Below, piece after piece: positions 32,899 through 44,471 of a stretch of 64,000 nucleotides of DNA. A program made the position numbers and the translations under genes. The notes below the pieces were generated by a model. That model searched no databases. It worked only from the letters and a program-made list of their open reading frames with translations, and was not told the origin of the DNA. The stretch is from Labyrinthula sp. Ha (lineage: Eukaryota; Sar; Bigyra; Labyrinthulida; Labyrinthulaceae), in the NCBI GenBank assembly GCA_015227615.1, contig JAALGZ010000035.1, forward strand, positions 124,001-188,000, in the 5' to 3' direction. Within the stretch, counting starts at the first letter, position 1, and every line of letters begins with the position of its first letter.

Positions 32899-35800
32899 TT
32901 AGATAAATTCTCCATCAAAAGAACAGTCTGGTGTCTTTCTACAACTCGATCTAATGCTATAAGCAACAGCAGCAGATCCACAGTAACCAACTGCCATCTC
33001 AGTTAAACCGGTTCTCTTTTTTACCATTTGGCTTGTCCTTTGCAAGAACCTAGCAAAATCTAATCTACCAGCATTAACTCTATATTTGAGCCAAGTCTCA
33101 ATCATCTCTAATTGCCTTGGTGTTACTGGTGCAGCAGGTGGGTTCAAGCTTCTCATTAGCATATCTCTATCACCTTCAATCTGGGCAGCTGATCTTCTTG
33201 TCAAGTTGATGTTCACTGATAGCCAGTCAGCCATGTGTGCATGTCTTGGATTCAAACCATCAATATCTATTGTTCCTGCAACAACAGCATCACACATAGC
33301 GTCTCGCAATGTTTCCACAACGGAAAGAGCATCGTTTACTTCCCTACTTACCGATACAAAAAAGTGGAACTTAGGTCTATCCTTTCTCTTTTGCTGTAGT
33401 AACCAGCGAACAGAACTTTCACCAGCAGGAAGTCCGTTTTGGGTTGTGATGATAATACTTCCGGGTAGACTGGGCTTCAAACTGTCATCCATTGAAGTTC
33501 CAAGTGGCGCAGATACATATACGGGAAAGTTCTTAATAGAGTTTTTTCTTGTATCATCATCCATAGTATTTAACTTGTCACCTAACTGAGCAAATTTTTG
33601 TGTCCATGTTGCCCTTGCAGAAGCTTTGAATCCTCTCCTTGCAATTCCTGTTGACTCAATGCGAGCTAATCCCATTTTAGCACTGTGCTTACCTCGTAGC
33701 TGATCCATAGAAAATCGACTTGTTAACAATCTGGTACCACCAGTAATTTTATTTGCCATGGTAGAATTTGGTTTTTCCCATTGTGTTTTGTTTTCGGCCG
33801 CATTAAAATAGTATGTCTGACCACTTTCAGGATCTACAGCAGAGTCCCAACCAATAGGAAGAGCATTTGGATCCGCAACTACCTGCGGCTTTCCGAGAGA
33901 CGGGTTTTCTGGTCTGGCATAAGCTATTACATCATCTCCCTTCAAATACTTTACTCCAATATGGAACATAATAGTCTGGTCACCTTCCGACGGTACCTTA
34001 GCAAGTGTAAAAGGATGTGCTACATAATCCACATGTGGTACTGTCAACCAGCAAGCCTGACCTCTGGAACCCGATGTAAAAGAACGTGGAACATTCAAGG
34101 TAACTCTGAGCACTTCAGTTTTTTTCTTGGCATTGTTTCGTTTATCTTCTACTTTGTACTGAATCAACACTGTACTCTTAATAGTGCATCTCTTGGTTCT
34201 CAAAATCCGGATGATCTTATTTCCTCCCCATATAAACCCCCATGTAGCACCCATCCAATAAAATACTTGAGCTCTGTAAATAACCAGGGTGATAATTGCC
34301 CCAAGTGCTGTGGCATAATGTAAGAAGTAACAAATCTCCCAATAGTTGAGTGTAATAATAGTTGGTGCATATTTTCTCAACGGTGTAGGTGGCCCTCTGG
34401 ATGCATATTTCATCAATAGCAACAATGGAACTGCAGGCAGCAGGAACTGTCTAATATACAACACATTATCAGCTAATTCAAAAAAATCTGGAATGTTTGG
34501 ATCACCAGCTAGACCAGCGAAAGGAGTACTCTTCCCAATTGATACTAACTGAGTTATCAGAAAAACTGTTGAACCGAAAGTTACAAAGTAAATTCCTGCT
34601 AAGCCAAGGTTCATGTGCAACTCTCTCCACTGTGCCATCGGATAAATTGAACGTATAAAGGGAAACCTTCTGGCAAGAATCTCCAAACTTTCACGAACTA
34701 ATGATATTGGAACAATTCCAAAGAAGTATGCAGCTGTATGCATAAGCGCATACACCCACGTTGTTGAAATTTCTTGAGCCCTTTGTTGAGATCTAATAGA
34801 AGCCAATTCCCCTGCATTAGCTTGTGCTAGAACGCCGGCTTGAATTTCCGCAGTAAATGCATCTGGATTCCTATTTGCTCTTCCATCAAACTCTGGAAAA
34901 ATCTCTTCAACAAACTCGTTACTCATAAACACTACATCTTCACCCGTTCCAAAAGGATCCCTGTCAGGTAGTTGGTCCAAAGCAACAGTAGCAGCAGCTA
35001 TCTCATCTTCGTCAGCACCAACTGGCACCAGATCATCAAGATTAGGAACCCTTCCATCTAAGAAATAGTACGCGGGAACACCAAGATAGCTTATACCAAA
35101 TCCGGCAACTCTTGCTTTAAAAGCGACATTTCCATCAATATCAATAACTTCAGCACCTTGCCTAGCCTTGGCAAGCATAGGGATCATAATAATAATTGGC
35201 ATAATAATAAAAACAAAACAATGAAACTTGGGCCACTCAGAAAAGTTTGGAAAGTAGTATTGCCAGATCGAGAAATATTTCCCCGTTTCCTTTTCGTTTA
35301 CACCAAGCCCTTCATAAGGAATACCTGGTTTCCCAGCAATACCCAAACCTTGGTTGACAACACTTTTAATGTTATAAACATAGGTGTTTGACGAAAGAAC
35401 AGACCAACCAGAAGCTTCTGTAAACTCTGTAATTTCAGTTCCTGTCTCATTAACGTCTTTGTATTTCTTCTTATCCTTCTTCTTATCTTTCTTCTTCTTC
35501 TTCTTTCGCTTCTTTTTCTCTCCTCTTCTTACCATAGGTGCTGCTCTACTTTCACGATCCATCCTCTCTATATCTAACCACTCTTCCATTCTTCCATCAT
35601 TATCAAGCCAGGTCGCAGCTTCTGCCTTTAATGCATCAATATCCGTTCCCCAAAAGGTTCGAATTAAATTTTGCATACCTTGTTCCTGACCACCATTAAT
35701 CATTGTGTAATTTATAAAATCTCCCTTTCCTCCAGTGACGGAACCTAATCTAGGATCATAATCTTTTCCTTCACGCTTATTCTGCCCCAAGTATTCAGTA

Positions 35801-37218
35801 GCGCTAATAACATCCACACCGGTGTTTTGGATGTTAATTCCCAGTTGTACAGGTCCATTATGAGTACCCCCAGTTTGTCCAGGAACATATTGTCCTTCAA
35901 GCTTAAAAGCATTCTCTTGGAGCTCAACTATTGGTGTATTCAACGAGCCAAGTGAACCATCAACATCTAGATCTGAACTAAAGCCTACCAAAATCAGATT
36001 CTCACTAATTTTCCTTAAACATACATACGCTTCTGCAATCCTGTCGATAGATTTTGGAGTAAAGGAATCTGCCATAAGCGCCAAACTAATTCTATTCCGT
36101 ACATAATTTAATACCTCCAATTGCATAGCTCTTGTAGCAGCATCTTCAGCTTTATAATTCTGCGGCTCCCAAGCGTTTTCATGTAGATACTGGTGAGTCA
36201 AAGAAACAAGAACAGCAGCCATAGCTTGAAAATACTCACATGTCAAGATCACTATTTTAGCTTCTCTTCTTGCCTCAACAGCGAGAATCGATTGAATATT
36301 CTTTGCTTGTTTCAATAGATCTGTCGCTATAAATACCAAGTTTTCACTTGAGGCGCATTGCTGAGCCAAAGTATTCACAAGAACCTGCTGCTCACCTTGA
36401 AATACAGGTTGAGCCTTCTTTCCACCTCGAGGAGCTCCATCTTTTTTTCCATATCTCTTTTTCAACCAGGGATATCCAAAATAAACGGCCCAACAAATAA
36501 GCACAATATAAACGACTACAAAAACAAAACCCAACCATCTCAAGGTAAAGAAAGCAACAAATGTATTACATTTCGGGATTTTATTGTCATTATCTAAATC
36601 CTCACAAACTCTTTTTGCAACTCCTTGGAATAGCGGGTTATCTTGACGAGCACCGAGACACTGCTTATCTGAAGTACAAAAGACGGATGGGGAGTGATTT
36701 AGAGTATCTTCTACAACTAACAGTGCAGCAAAGTTCAATAGAGCTTCATCCTGGTCATCAAAGAACTCATCGTTATTTTGCGGGAAATTGTTGAGGTCTT
36801 CTAAGGCGTCGGCTAAATTATTAACAGGAGTACCAGCATCATCTCCAAAAACAACATTGTTGAACACAGCAAAAGTCCTGTTTGCTCGATTAAGAATACC
36901 AGCACCCACGGCATCGGTTCCTACTTTTGGATCTCCATTTTCATCTTCTTCAATGAATATGTTACCAAACTCCAGTCCAAACCTTAAGGGTCCTTCCATA
37001 AAGATTGCAGTTCGTTTCCCGAGAAAACGAAATCCATTCGCATCTAGTCCCGCGTTGTTTGGGTTATCGATGATAACGGGTGAAAGCTCGATAATTAACT
37101 CTATCACAGCAACATTCTCCAGATCAACCCTCTCTGAGACAGCATCTAACTGACCTATTACAGGGTTTAAGCCGAAGAAGAGGGAGCTCAAGAAACTCCA
37201 CAACAACTTATCTTTCAT
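32899..37218 (-). CDS. giant NOX/ferric-reductase-like flavocytochrome with WW domain
   Basis: A 1,439-residue, intronless membrane protein. Signal peptide 1-22; an extracellular region; a span at about 217-247; a cytosolic region of some 400 residues containing a Lys-rich run (about 566-592); then a multi-span core (about 668-1003) with candidate haem histidines H826, H868 (WRELHMNLGLAG) and H967 (FLHYATALGA). The FAD domain has VPHVDYVAHPFTLAK (about 1060-1073). A WW domain (about 1116-1150, LPIGWDSAVDPESGQTYYF then TQWEKP) sits between the FAD part and a divergent NADPH part (SIIITTQNGLPAGESSVRWL), and the end VGYCGSAAVAYSIRSSC..CSFDGEFI mirrors the NOX CGP...F tail. NOX enzymes pass electrons from NADPH through FAD and two haems to oxygen. 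Here the second His of each haem helix is missing, and the glycine-rich NADPH motif is degenerate. Function (ROS production, ferric reduction or other) is open. The start is the ATG at 37218. Confidence 0.85.
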   Translation of the reverse strand: MKDKLLWSFLSSLFFGLNPVIGQLDAVSERVDLENVAVIELIIELSPVIIDNPNNAGLDANGFRFLGKRTAIFMEGPLRFGLEFGNIFIEEDENGDPKVGTDAVGAGILNRANRTFAVFNNVVFGDDAGTPVNNLADALEDLNNFPQNNDEFFDDQDEALLNFAALLVVEDTLNHSPSVFCTSDKQCLGARQDNPLFQGVAKRVCEDLDNDNKIPKCNTFVAFFTLRWLGFVFVVVYIVLICWAVYFGYPWLKKRYGKKDGAPRGGKKAQPVFQGEQQVLVNTLAQQCASSENLVFIATDLLKQAKNIQSILAVEARREAKIVILTCEYFQAMAAVLVSLTHQYLHENAWEPQNYKAEDAATRAMQLEVLNYVRNRISLALMADSFTPKSIDRIAEAYVCLRKISENLILVGFSSDLDVDGSLGSLNTPIVELQENAFKLEGQYVPGQTGGTHNGPVQLGINIQNTGVDVISATEYLGQNKREGKDYDPRLGSVTGGKGDFINYTMINGGQEQGMQNLIRTFWGTDIDALKAEAATWLDNDGRMEEWLDIERMDRESRAAPMVRRGEKKKRKKKKKKDKKKDKKKYKDVNETGTEITEFTEASGWSVLSSNTYVYNIKSVVNQGLGIAGKPGIPYEGLGVNEKETGKYFSIWQYYFPNFSEWPKFHCFVFIIMPIIIMIPMLAKARQGAEVIDIDGNVAFKARVAGFGISYLGVPAYYFLDGRVPNLDDLVPVGADEDEIAAATVALDQLPDRDPFGTGEDVVFMSNEFVEEIFPEFDGRANRNPDAFTAEIQAGVLAQANAGELASIRSQQRAQEISTTWVYALMHTAAYFFGIVPISLVRESLEILARRFPFIRSIYPMAQWRELHMNLGLAGIYFVTFGSTVFLITQLVSIGKSTPFAGLAGDPNIPDFFELADNVLYIRQFLLPAVPLLLLMKYASRGPPTPLRKYAPTIITLNYWEICYFLHYATALGAIITLVIYRAQVFYWMGATWGFIWGGNKIIRILRTKRCTIKSTVLIQYKVEDKRNNAKKKTEVLRVTLNVPRSFTSGSRGQACWLTVPHVDYVAHPFTLAKVPSEGDQTIMFHIGVKYLKGDDVIAYARPENPSLGKPQVVADPNALPIGWDSAVDPESGQTYYFNAAENKTQWEKPNSTMANKITGGTRLLTSRFSMDQLRGKHSAKMGLARIESTGIARRGFKASARATWTQKFAQLGDKLNTMDDDTRKNSIKNFPVYVSAPLGTSMDDSLKPSLPGSIIITTQNGLPAGESSVRWLLQQKRKDRPKFHFFVSVSREVNDALSVVETLRDAMCDAVVAGTIDIDGLNPRHAHMADWLSVNINLTRRSAAQIEGDRDMLMRSLNPPAAPVTPRQLEMIETWLKYRVNAGRLDFARFLQRTSQMVKKRTGLTEMAVGYCGSAAVAYSIRSSCRKTPDCSFDGEFI

Positions 37219-37270
37219 ATCTTTTATTTCGTTTGCTCTCTTTCTTTTAAAAAGTGACCCCTTGGTTGCA

Positions 37271-37278
37271 AACGGCTA
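37271..37278 (-). promoter_or_regulatory. TRRCCGTT element, NOX-like gene
   Basis: TAGCCGTT in sense orientation, 52 bases before the ATG at 37218; an A/T-rich TATA-like stretch lies next to it. Confidence 0.4.
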
Positions 37279-40200
37279 TAAATCAGCAAGTGTGCAAGTT
37301 AGGGAGAATTATTTCTGGAACGTTTTAGAGTGCTTTTTTTCAAAGCGATTATTTCTGGTTGGGAATGTGTATTCAAGTAAACTGTTCTCGCTTTCACGTT
37401 TTTGACAGAGCCCAGCATTGGGTCAAAAAGATATATCAAAATAAATATACCGTTACTTTACCAGTACACTGATAATGAATATATCACTGAAAAACTAAGC
37501 AGTTGATGAAGATATTACATTAACTGATGGTATACTTCCATCAATAGCACTATATACCCGAAATCGTCAAATTCCAATAGAAATTTAACCGACAACTCGT
37601 AATAGAGCTATATTTGGTATGATTTGACAAGAAAAGAAGTTAATATTTAACTGGGACAATATTAGACTATGTATAATAAGAGTATATACAAAGAGAAGTT
37701 AACAATTATGTTAACATATAGATTTTAACAAATATAGCATATTTATCATACTGAAAAATTTTGTCATATCTTTACTTTATGTTTACAATGTTTCAATACA
37801 TTTTATATGGTTCCCTTTTAATATGGGCCCAAAAACCCGGTTGATAGGCTTGTGTTGGACTGGATATATTATAGAAATACAACTGCACGGAAATAAAAAA
37901 TATATCGTTTTATCATATTTCTCTGAGTAAAGAAAATAAATAAATATACTTTTTATTGATATATATTAGTTCACGTTGACAGGTTCTAGTAAACCTCTTA
38001 GTTCGACAAAGGTTACTTTTCAAACAAACACTTTAAACACGCTCAATCCAAGGAAATGACTGATTCCCGTTGGGGTATAATCCTAGCATCAACTAAAAGT
38101 AGTATGATTTTTTAATTATAGCCACGAAGAACAAGATAAGATGTTTTTTGTTCATGATCTCGAAGGAGCATTTAATGGTTAGGACTTGGTATTACCTTTG
38201 TAGATTTAACCGATGCGTTAATCGCGAGTTTTATCATTCTCGTAACTTTATGTGTTTATTTTATGAAGTTTTTCCTTCAACACTGTATCTCCATATTCAA
38301 ATGATTTTCAAGAACCCCTAGGTAATGCTTGTCCAGGCCTCTAACGGCAAACTTGCTCAGGTAAAACGTAAATATGTATCGTATTGTGAGCAACTGTTTA
38401 CCTGATGAAGACTAGGTTACTTGCTATTAAAGAAATCCCGAGATGAGACATAAAGAAGTTAGGTAGCTCAATTCTGACTACAAAATGAAACTAAGCTCTA
38501 ATGGCCCTTTAAATTTGGCATAGTGATTTGAACTGACTAGTTAGATCATATAAGCCATTATAGTTCACTTCTACCTTCAGTGGGCTAGGTTAAGTACCCT
38601 AACTTGGAATGGTAGCTTGATTCACTTGTTACACCTGGAAATAGGTTTAACTCTCTTAGGAATACTTTATTAATCTTTGTTTAGCAGCTTTGTTTTGTTG
38701 CATTGACCTCAAGCAGATCAAAACCTTCCAATGTAGAGCACCAAGTTTCTGCGTTTACTTGAAGGAATTTTTTTTGTTATTGGCTTCTTCATTAATATCC
38801 TAAAATACTTCTTTGTCACTTTGGTAGCAACAGCACTATATAATCTTGACGAGTTAATAAGAGCACAACAGGGTAGAGTCTCACAAAGTTCTCTGATTTC
38901 ATGTGAGTAAACACTCTAATAGGAAAAATAGACTGTGAGCAAGCGTTGTTACTGCAAGGAAAACCGGATACTAAAATAAAAAAGTACAGGGATCTCAAAC
39001 TCCATGGTTCTAAGACGTGTACTTTGTTTTTCAAAGTTTTTCTCCCATAGCAGTGAATCACTCCGCATAGGAATGAGCTTCACTTAGCCTTTAAACTATT
39101 CACATCATGTTCAAAAAATGCCGAAGATGCAGAAAACATTGGAAAACAAAATCTAAGAGAGAAGACGCTACTAAAGCTCACTGTAGATTGTTTCAATAAC
39201 TATGTTCCTTGGATTTTAGCGTAAAGATTCCCTGACTACAAATAATTAATCATGGTTCAAAGGACCTTTCGAAGGGAAAATGTCAACAGGAAAGTAGATA
39301 GAAAAAATCCATGCACACGAGTTTTATCAGTTATGGAGTAAAAAACCTTTGGTAGAGAATGCATTTCTTACCCCAAGGATTCGAGAATCAGAGCATATAT
39401 ATCTAGGCCTTGGGATGTAGACTTAGGATATTTCTATTGTGGGCCTACTTGCAAGTTGCAAATTCTTCGCTCTTACAAGAAGGGCATAGCTATCCCAAAT
39501 CCGTTTCTTGAGTTGTGTGAGATTAGAACCCACCAAACCAACTACCGGCATGTTTTCTTTACTGAGAATAACTCCTCAACTTAAAATTAAGGATCTTCCA
39601 TTTCAAAAACTCCCAAAGTAAATTAGAGAAGTTGTGAGAATTCACAACATTCCCTTTTGCAACTTGAGCTTTTGGCTGGTTACGTAATTTTGACTTCCCT
39701 GAAAATTCTCAAAAAAGTCTTCAATACTTTTTCTCAATCTATTCTACAACATGTTTCTCAAGCTGTTTCTCATTCAGCAAAGGTCATTACATTTTGTACC
39801 TAGCAACTCTCAATGATTTCTTGATTCCTCACTGTCTCTACATTTACTGTAGTAGTGAGGCTGACTTAATCAAATGGAAGTTTCCTCAAAAGTTCAAAAT
39901 ACTTCCACCTGAGTGCAATGGTATATGAAGATCTTGCGAGAGCTCCGATAAATAAAATATATTGCAAATTCTTAACGTAACGGGGTGATGACTCAATGAA
40001 AGGTTCTTCACTATTTTAGACACAGAAGAAACGATGGCTAAATCATTAATTATCTCCACCTGGTTGGATTATATTTAGAGGTTGCAAATGATTTCAGCCT
40101 AGGTAATATTTGTTGGCTGTCCGTATCGAGACTACTTAAGAAAACAACCGTAAGCAAATTCCTACAGGAGGGGTGCAATGAGTAACAGTTTCAAGCACTG

Positions 40201-42883
40201 TGTAGGACTAGATCAAGGAGATGTGAGAGCCATTGAGGTTCAAATCCTTATTTATTAACAGGCAAAATCAAAAAAATTATGAACTAATCGAGGATAACTT
40301 CCAGCTAAAGATTGTTTCTAAGAGAAATAAACCAGACTGAAAACCACCACTAGAATCTTTTAAATTAATAATAGAGCTTCAAACTGCAGCATACAAACGT
40401 CATGACTACAAATTTGGTTTTTACAGCTAAGCTAAAGGATTAGAGGTGACACTGATTGTATATATATTTATTTATGATATATCTCAGAACTATTTGAAGT
40501 TACATAATGATTATCCATTTAAGAACATTCTAATGTTTTTACATCAATTTTTTCCATTATAATCTCTGCCAACACAAATAAAAGTATCTAGTAGTATAAA
40601 TTATTATACCTTAAAGTGCACAGACATAAAGAAAGTTACTAATAAAAAAATGTGGGACATTTACAAGCCCGTAGCATGTCTGCATATACTATTCAAGTAC
40701 CAAACAGAACAGGTGATCAAACATAGAAAACACTTAACTGAAATCTGAACACAGCGACAGGTTTAGAGGAGAACTATTCTTGGATTGTATTGATCTAGAT
40801 CCAACCTCTCAGTCAAGAATTTGAAGGAAAATAAACAATTTCTTCTCTATGAAACTTGTTCACTAAGCCTCTCACGAAATGCACTGAAATGCAAAAATGC
40901 TTAGGACAGCAAAGTTAAATTATCCAAAAACAAAGGCTTTAAAATCGAAAAAAAAATGCTAGCGATTAAAAACTTACTTTGAAGAAGTTTAGGAACATTT
41001 TCAAAGTTTCAAAAGAAGAGGAAAACATGGGTTCTATATAAGGGAAAGAGATGTAAGGACGGAGGACGATTGATTCGCAGAAACTTTCCAGAAACAAGAA
41101 CTGCAGCTGATAATTTTTTTTATATTTCCTGTAGTATGAATTTTGATAGCACTACACAGTTCATGTGTTAAAGTGCTAGCAAGGAGAGTATTGACAAAAT
41201 TTAAATACGATTGCTAGTTGCAGGTATGATGCTATGAACTGCCCAATCTTACTCAGAACTAGGAATGATAGTTCTGTTCCAGGCTGTTATTGTAAAGTTA
41301 TTGAAAACAGGTTATCTAAGAAATAAGACTTTAGTGTCATGCTGTTTCTATAAAGCAATTGAGATAGAATCCACTGCTATACTACAAACAGTCACTGCGA
41401 CGTCTTGTCATGTATTCAAACAGACTCAAGAAATTCCAAGCTTGTAAATGCTAGCTTTTTCCTCATATCGGTGTGCATAAGAAATAGAAGATATTTATTT
41501 TCATTCGAATTTTTTAAATAAAAATCGGTGCTCCTCTAAGAGCTCTGGGGCGCGTTATAATTTGATCATGCAACTGAACTTGAGTACTACCTGAAGCTTT
41601 TTTGATTGTAGAAAGAACTGTTTTCTCAACATTGGTTTCAAACTTCTCCAATTCATACGTGTTAAATGTTGGGTTATAAGAGTTTTAGTAGTTAAAGTCT
41701 ACTTGGTGCTAAGAACACTTCTTATTTTTTAATTCAAGAAATGGTTTCGTTTCTTTAAGCAACATAACTTCACTATCACCCTTTTTTGCAAGTTTGAACT
41801 TTTTTCATCATAAAACCATCTGCGCAAAAAACTTTTATTATCTTCATATACTCCAACAATACATGGAAAATAGTTGACACAGCTACCAGGTTCACATTAT
41901 TTCTCTCTTTGATTTGGTTCAATGATTCCTCCAAACCTACACTCATTATAAGATAGATTCATCTCATAGCGTTTTCCTCAAGTTACTCTAAATTAAGATT
42001 CTGCAATTCTCTCGAATTATATTCCACTAGTTGTCGACCCCACCTTTGGATGGTTCATTGTAATAACTTGTTCTAATTCTTGTTTGCATACTTTTCTGTA
42101 CTGTGTTTTCCAGTTTCGAATGAGTTCATTCAATTGTGAAACTGTGCCTGCTAATTTACCACTGACTTGACGCCCTCTGCGCTCGGAAACCTGCCTCGCT
42201 TTATAATTAATCTCTTTCAAAAATTGTGCTCACATTAGTTACATAAAATATTCTCCAAGACTCGCGTAAGCTAGACTGCTTCGTTGATGATACTCTTCTC
42301 AATTAAAACGTTTGTGACCTGAATGAACATTGTCTCCACTTCTCCTTATTAGTACTTAATTTTCCTCGAAAAAGACATGCTGCTGAGGGGAGCACGCTGC
42401 CTGTTAACTTAGAAAAAAGATATTAACCCTAACACTTCGATTAAACATATATATTTTTTCTATTATCATCACTCAAGGGAAGCCTATTGTTCTTCCTTTT
42501 CTTCGGTATTGCTGCTCTCCAAGCTTCTACTTTAATCCCAGAATGAGGCTTTCTCAAGTTCCAAAGTTATTTTTTGCAAACCCCGAATTTACGAAAAGTT
42601 CATTCAATATTCCCCACAAAACAACCAAGACAAAAGTATACCTATCGAGATGAGTTTTTTTGTCTCGTTAACTGCGGCGACAGTCATTTCCAGCATATTT
42701 TCTCGATTACATTTCAATAAGAAGAATAAACTTGTCTTGATTCTCGAAACAATTATTTCCCGACCATCCAGAACTAACTCGCTTGAATCTAGTAAATGAA
42801 GAACGTATTCGCTTAACTAATAAAGAAGAGTAAGCAAACACATACAGAGAACTCTCACACCATACACCACGGCCAATTCTACG

Positions 42884-42893
42884 CTATATATAG
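42884..42893 (+). promoter_or_regulatory. TATA-like palindrome before the hydrolase
   Basis: CTATATATAG, 31 bases before the ATG at 42925. It could be a TATA box, which would imply a very short 5' leader; AT-rich background makes chance plausible. Confidence 0.3.
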
Positions 42894-42924
42894 TTTTCCA
42901 TACTGTTTTTACGTATCTTCAGAA

Positions 42925-44471
42925 ATGATAGATAAACTTTTCCAAACTATCAATATCTATCCTTTTGATTCTGCTTTCTCTTGGATACCCTTTGTCTACG
43001 GGGTTATATTGTTTGCGTTCTCTCTGGGCACTTGGAACTCTAACTTAGTCGCCTATGGAGCTGCTTGGTATTGCTTTCAGACTGTGATGCATTTAATATG
43101 GCTTCTTATGCTGGAAGAAAATCCAACTCTGCTACATAACAAGAAGTTGTTAATCTTCGCCTTGTTCGTTCTCGGATACTTGATCTTGTTTGGGTTCATA
43201 GGGTTCTCAATCCAGCTTGCTAATCCTCCTGAAAATGAACCTGAACGATATCTTAGACCATTGGCTTTGTTTTGCTCCTTATCGACGCTTTGTGTTATCG
43301 TTCTTCGGGTCTTTAACAATAACAAGCACATTTTTTCCAATGAAGAAGATCAAGATTTTAAAGTACACCGTAAATCCCTATCTACCATAATAACAATTCA
43401 AAAAACTACCAAAACAAAGGCTTTCCTCTTTGCTGTATATTCATTTATTCATGTTTTCTCCTTCATTCTCGCTAATGGACAAATTATTGGAACGTATGCA
43501 TGGATCGAGAATGCCTTCCCGAAACCGATAGAAGGGAATAAACTGCACTTTTTCATCCCGATTAAAGAAGGATCTGAGAGTAAGATACACGTAACTTGTT
43601 CTGGAGTTGAAACAGATACCAATGAAACTTTGGTATTTTTTCATGGTATAGCTGGTCAGAGTTTAGATTTCAGTTGGATTGTTCAAAGGTTAGAGTCAGA
43701 ATACTTGTGCTGCATATTTGATCGTCTTGGTCTTGGTTTCAGTAGAAATTTTAATGATGTGAAAATTAATTCACGAACCACTGAAAAGATTGCTGATGAA
43801 TACTTGTTCGTAATAGACCAGTTGGAATCTAATGAACGACTAAAGGGTCGCTTTGACAGCTCGAATCTAGTATTTATTGCTCACTCCATGGGAACGTTCA
43901 ATGCAAGAAGTGTAGAAGCGCTGCGACCAGGTATTGTTTTGTTCTTTCTTTTATGGCAGGTATTTCCAGAGGAATGGTACTACTAGATCCTGTCCTGGAA
44001 GGACTTGGACCATGTGACCCAAATACAGTCTACCTGGGAGAAGAGTTTTTCTTGAGAGCAGGACAAGTTCTTACGGATTCAGGAATAGGACTTTTTCTTG
44101 AACCACTGCAACTTTTCCAGTTTCTAGCTAATTTTCAAAGTTTACCAGCAAGTGTCCATGACAGGTACATTTCAGGTGTAGTTCGGAGTGATTATTTTAC
44201 TATTACGATCAGGGAGAATGACATTTGGGGAAGGACATGTGCGGAGATAGAAAGACGGAAGGTGGAGTTTGATTTTCCTGTTTCTGTTGTATTTGCAGAG
44301 GAGGGTTTGTATTATAATAATATGCATGTTGCGGAGGAGATTGCGCTGGGTATTTCAAGAAATATGAGTATAGATATTGTAAAGGACAGTATTCATCAAG
44401 ATATTTTGTTTGAAGAAAAGTATGCATCCCAGGCGGCTGCGCTGATATTTGAATTTATAGACGGTTTGTAG
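42925..44471 (+). CDS. multi-span membrane alpha/beta hydrolase
   Basis: Two exons (42925-43930 and 43960-44471), 505 residues. The N-terminal half has about five hydrophobic spans (roughly 20-40, 43-62, 74-100, 110-128, 164-190). The C-terminal half (from about 210) is an alpha/beta-hydrolase: oxyanion-hole FFHGIAGQSLDF, DRLGLGFS, and nucleophile elbow IAHSMG with Ser321, followed after the splice junction by GISRGMVLLDPV. VVFAEEG and SIHQDI near the end are candidate acid and histidine positions. The fold groups lipases, esterases and acyl hydrolases; with a membrane-embedded N-terminus a lipid substrate is plausible but not shown. The ATG at 42925 is the first in frame and is supported by the immediate start of conserved-looking sequence. 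The two exon frames only join when the 29-nt intron is removed. Confidence 0.88.
43931..43959 (+). other. 29-nt intron, hydrolase gene
   Basis: GTATTGTT...ATGGCAG, just after the nucleophile-elbow helix. Removal joins EALRPG to ISRGMVLLDPV in frame. Confidence 0.88.

Larger units (their letters stand above)
37219..42924. other. 5.7-kb gene desert
   Basis: After the NOX-like promoter there is no supported gene until the hydrolase at 42,925. Scattered weakly coding-like, interrupted reading appears around 39,480-40,260 (plus) and 42,017-42,440; I cannot assign families. A 67-codon ORF at 42,017-42,220 (minus) reads as a basic coiled-coil-like peptide (NELIRNWKTQYRKVCKQELE) but has no domain. 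A short T-loop-like sequence at about 40,229-40,250 does not fold into a tRNA. Confidence 0.45.

Noticed and set aside
40180-40260. tRNA-like T-arm (GGTTCAAATCC) on the plus strand
   Set aside because: A plausible T stem-loop, but no matching acceptor stem or anticodon arm could be found at the right distance.
42280-42440. Possible reverse-transcriptase-like FVDD stretch
   Set aside because: Resemblance is limited to a few residues with immediate interruption and no supporting motif at the right distance.
42884-42893. TATA box as a general promoter signal
   Set aside because: Only the hydrolase has a neat TATA-like palindrome at a useful position; in AT-rich DNA similar words are common.
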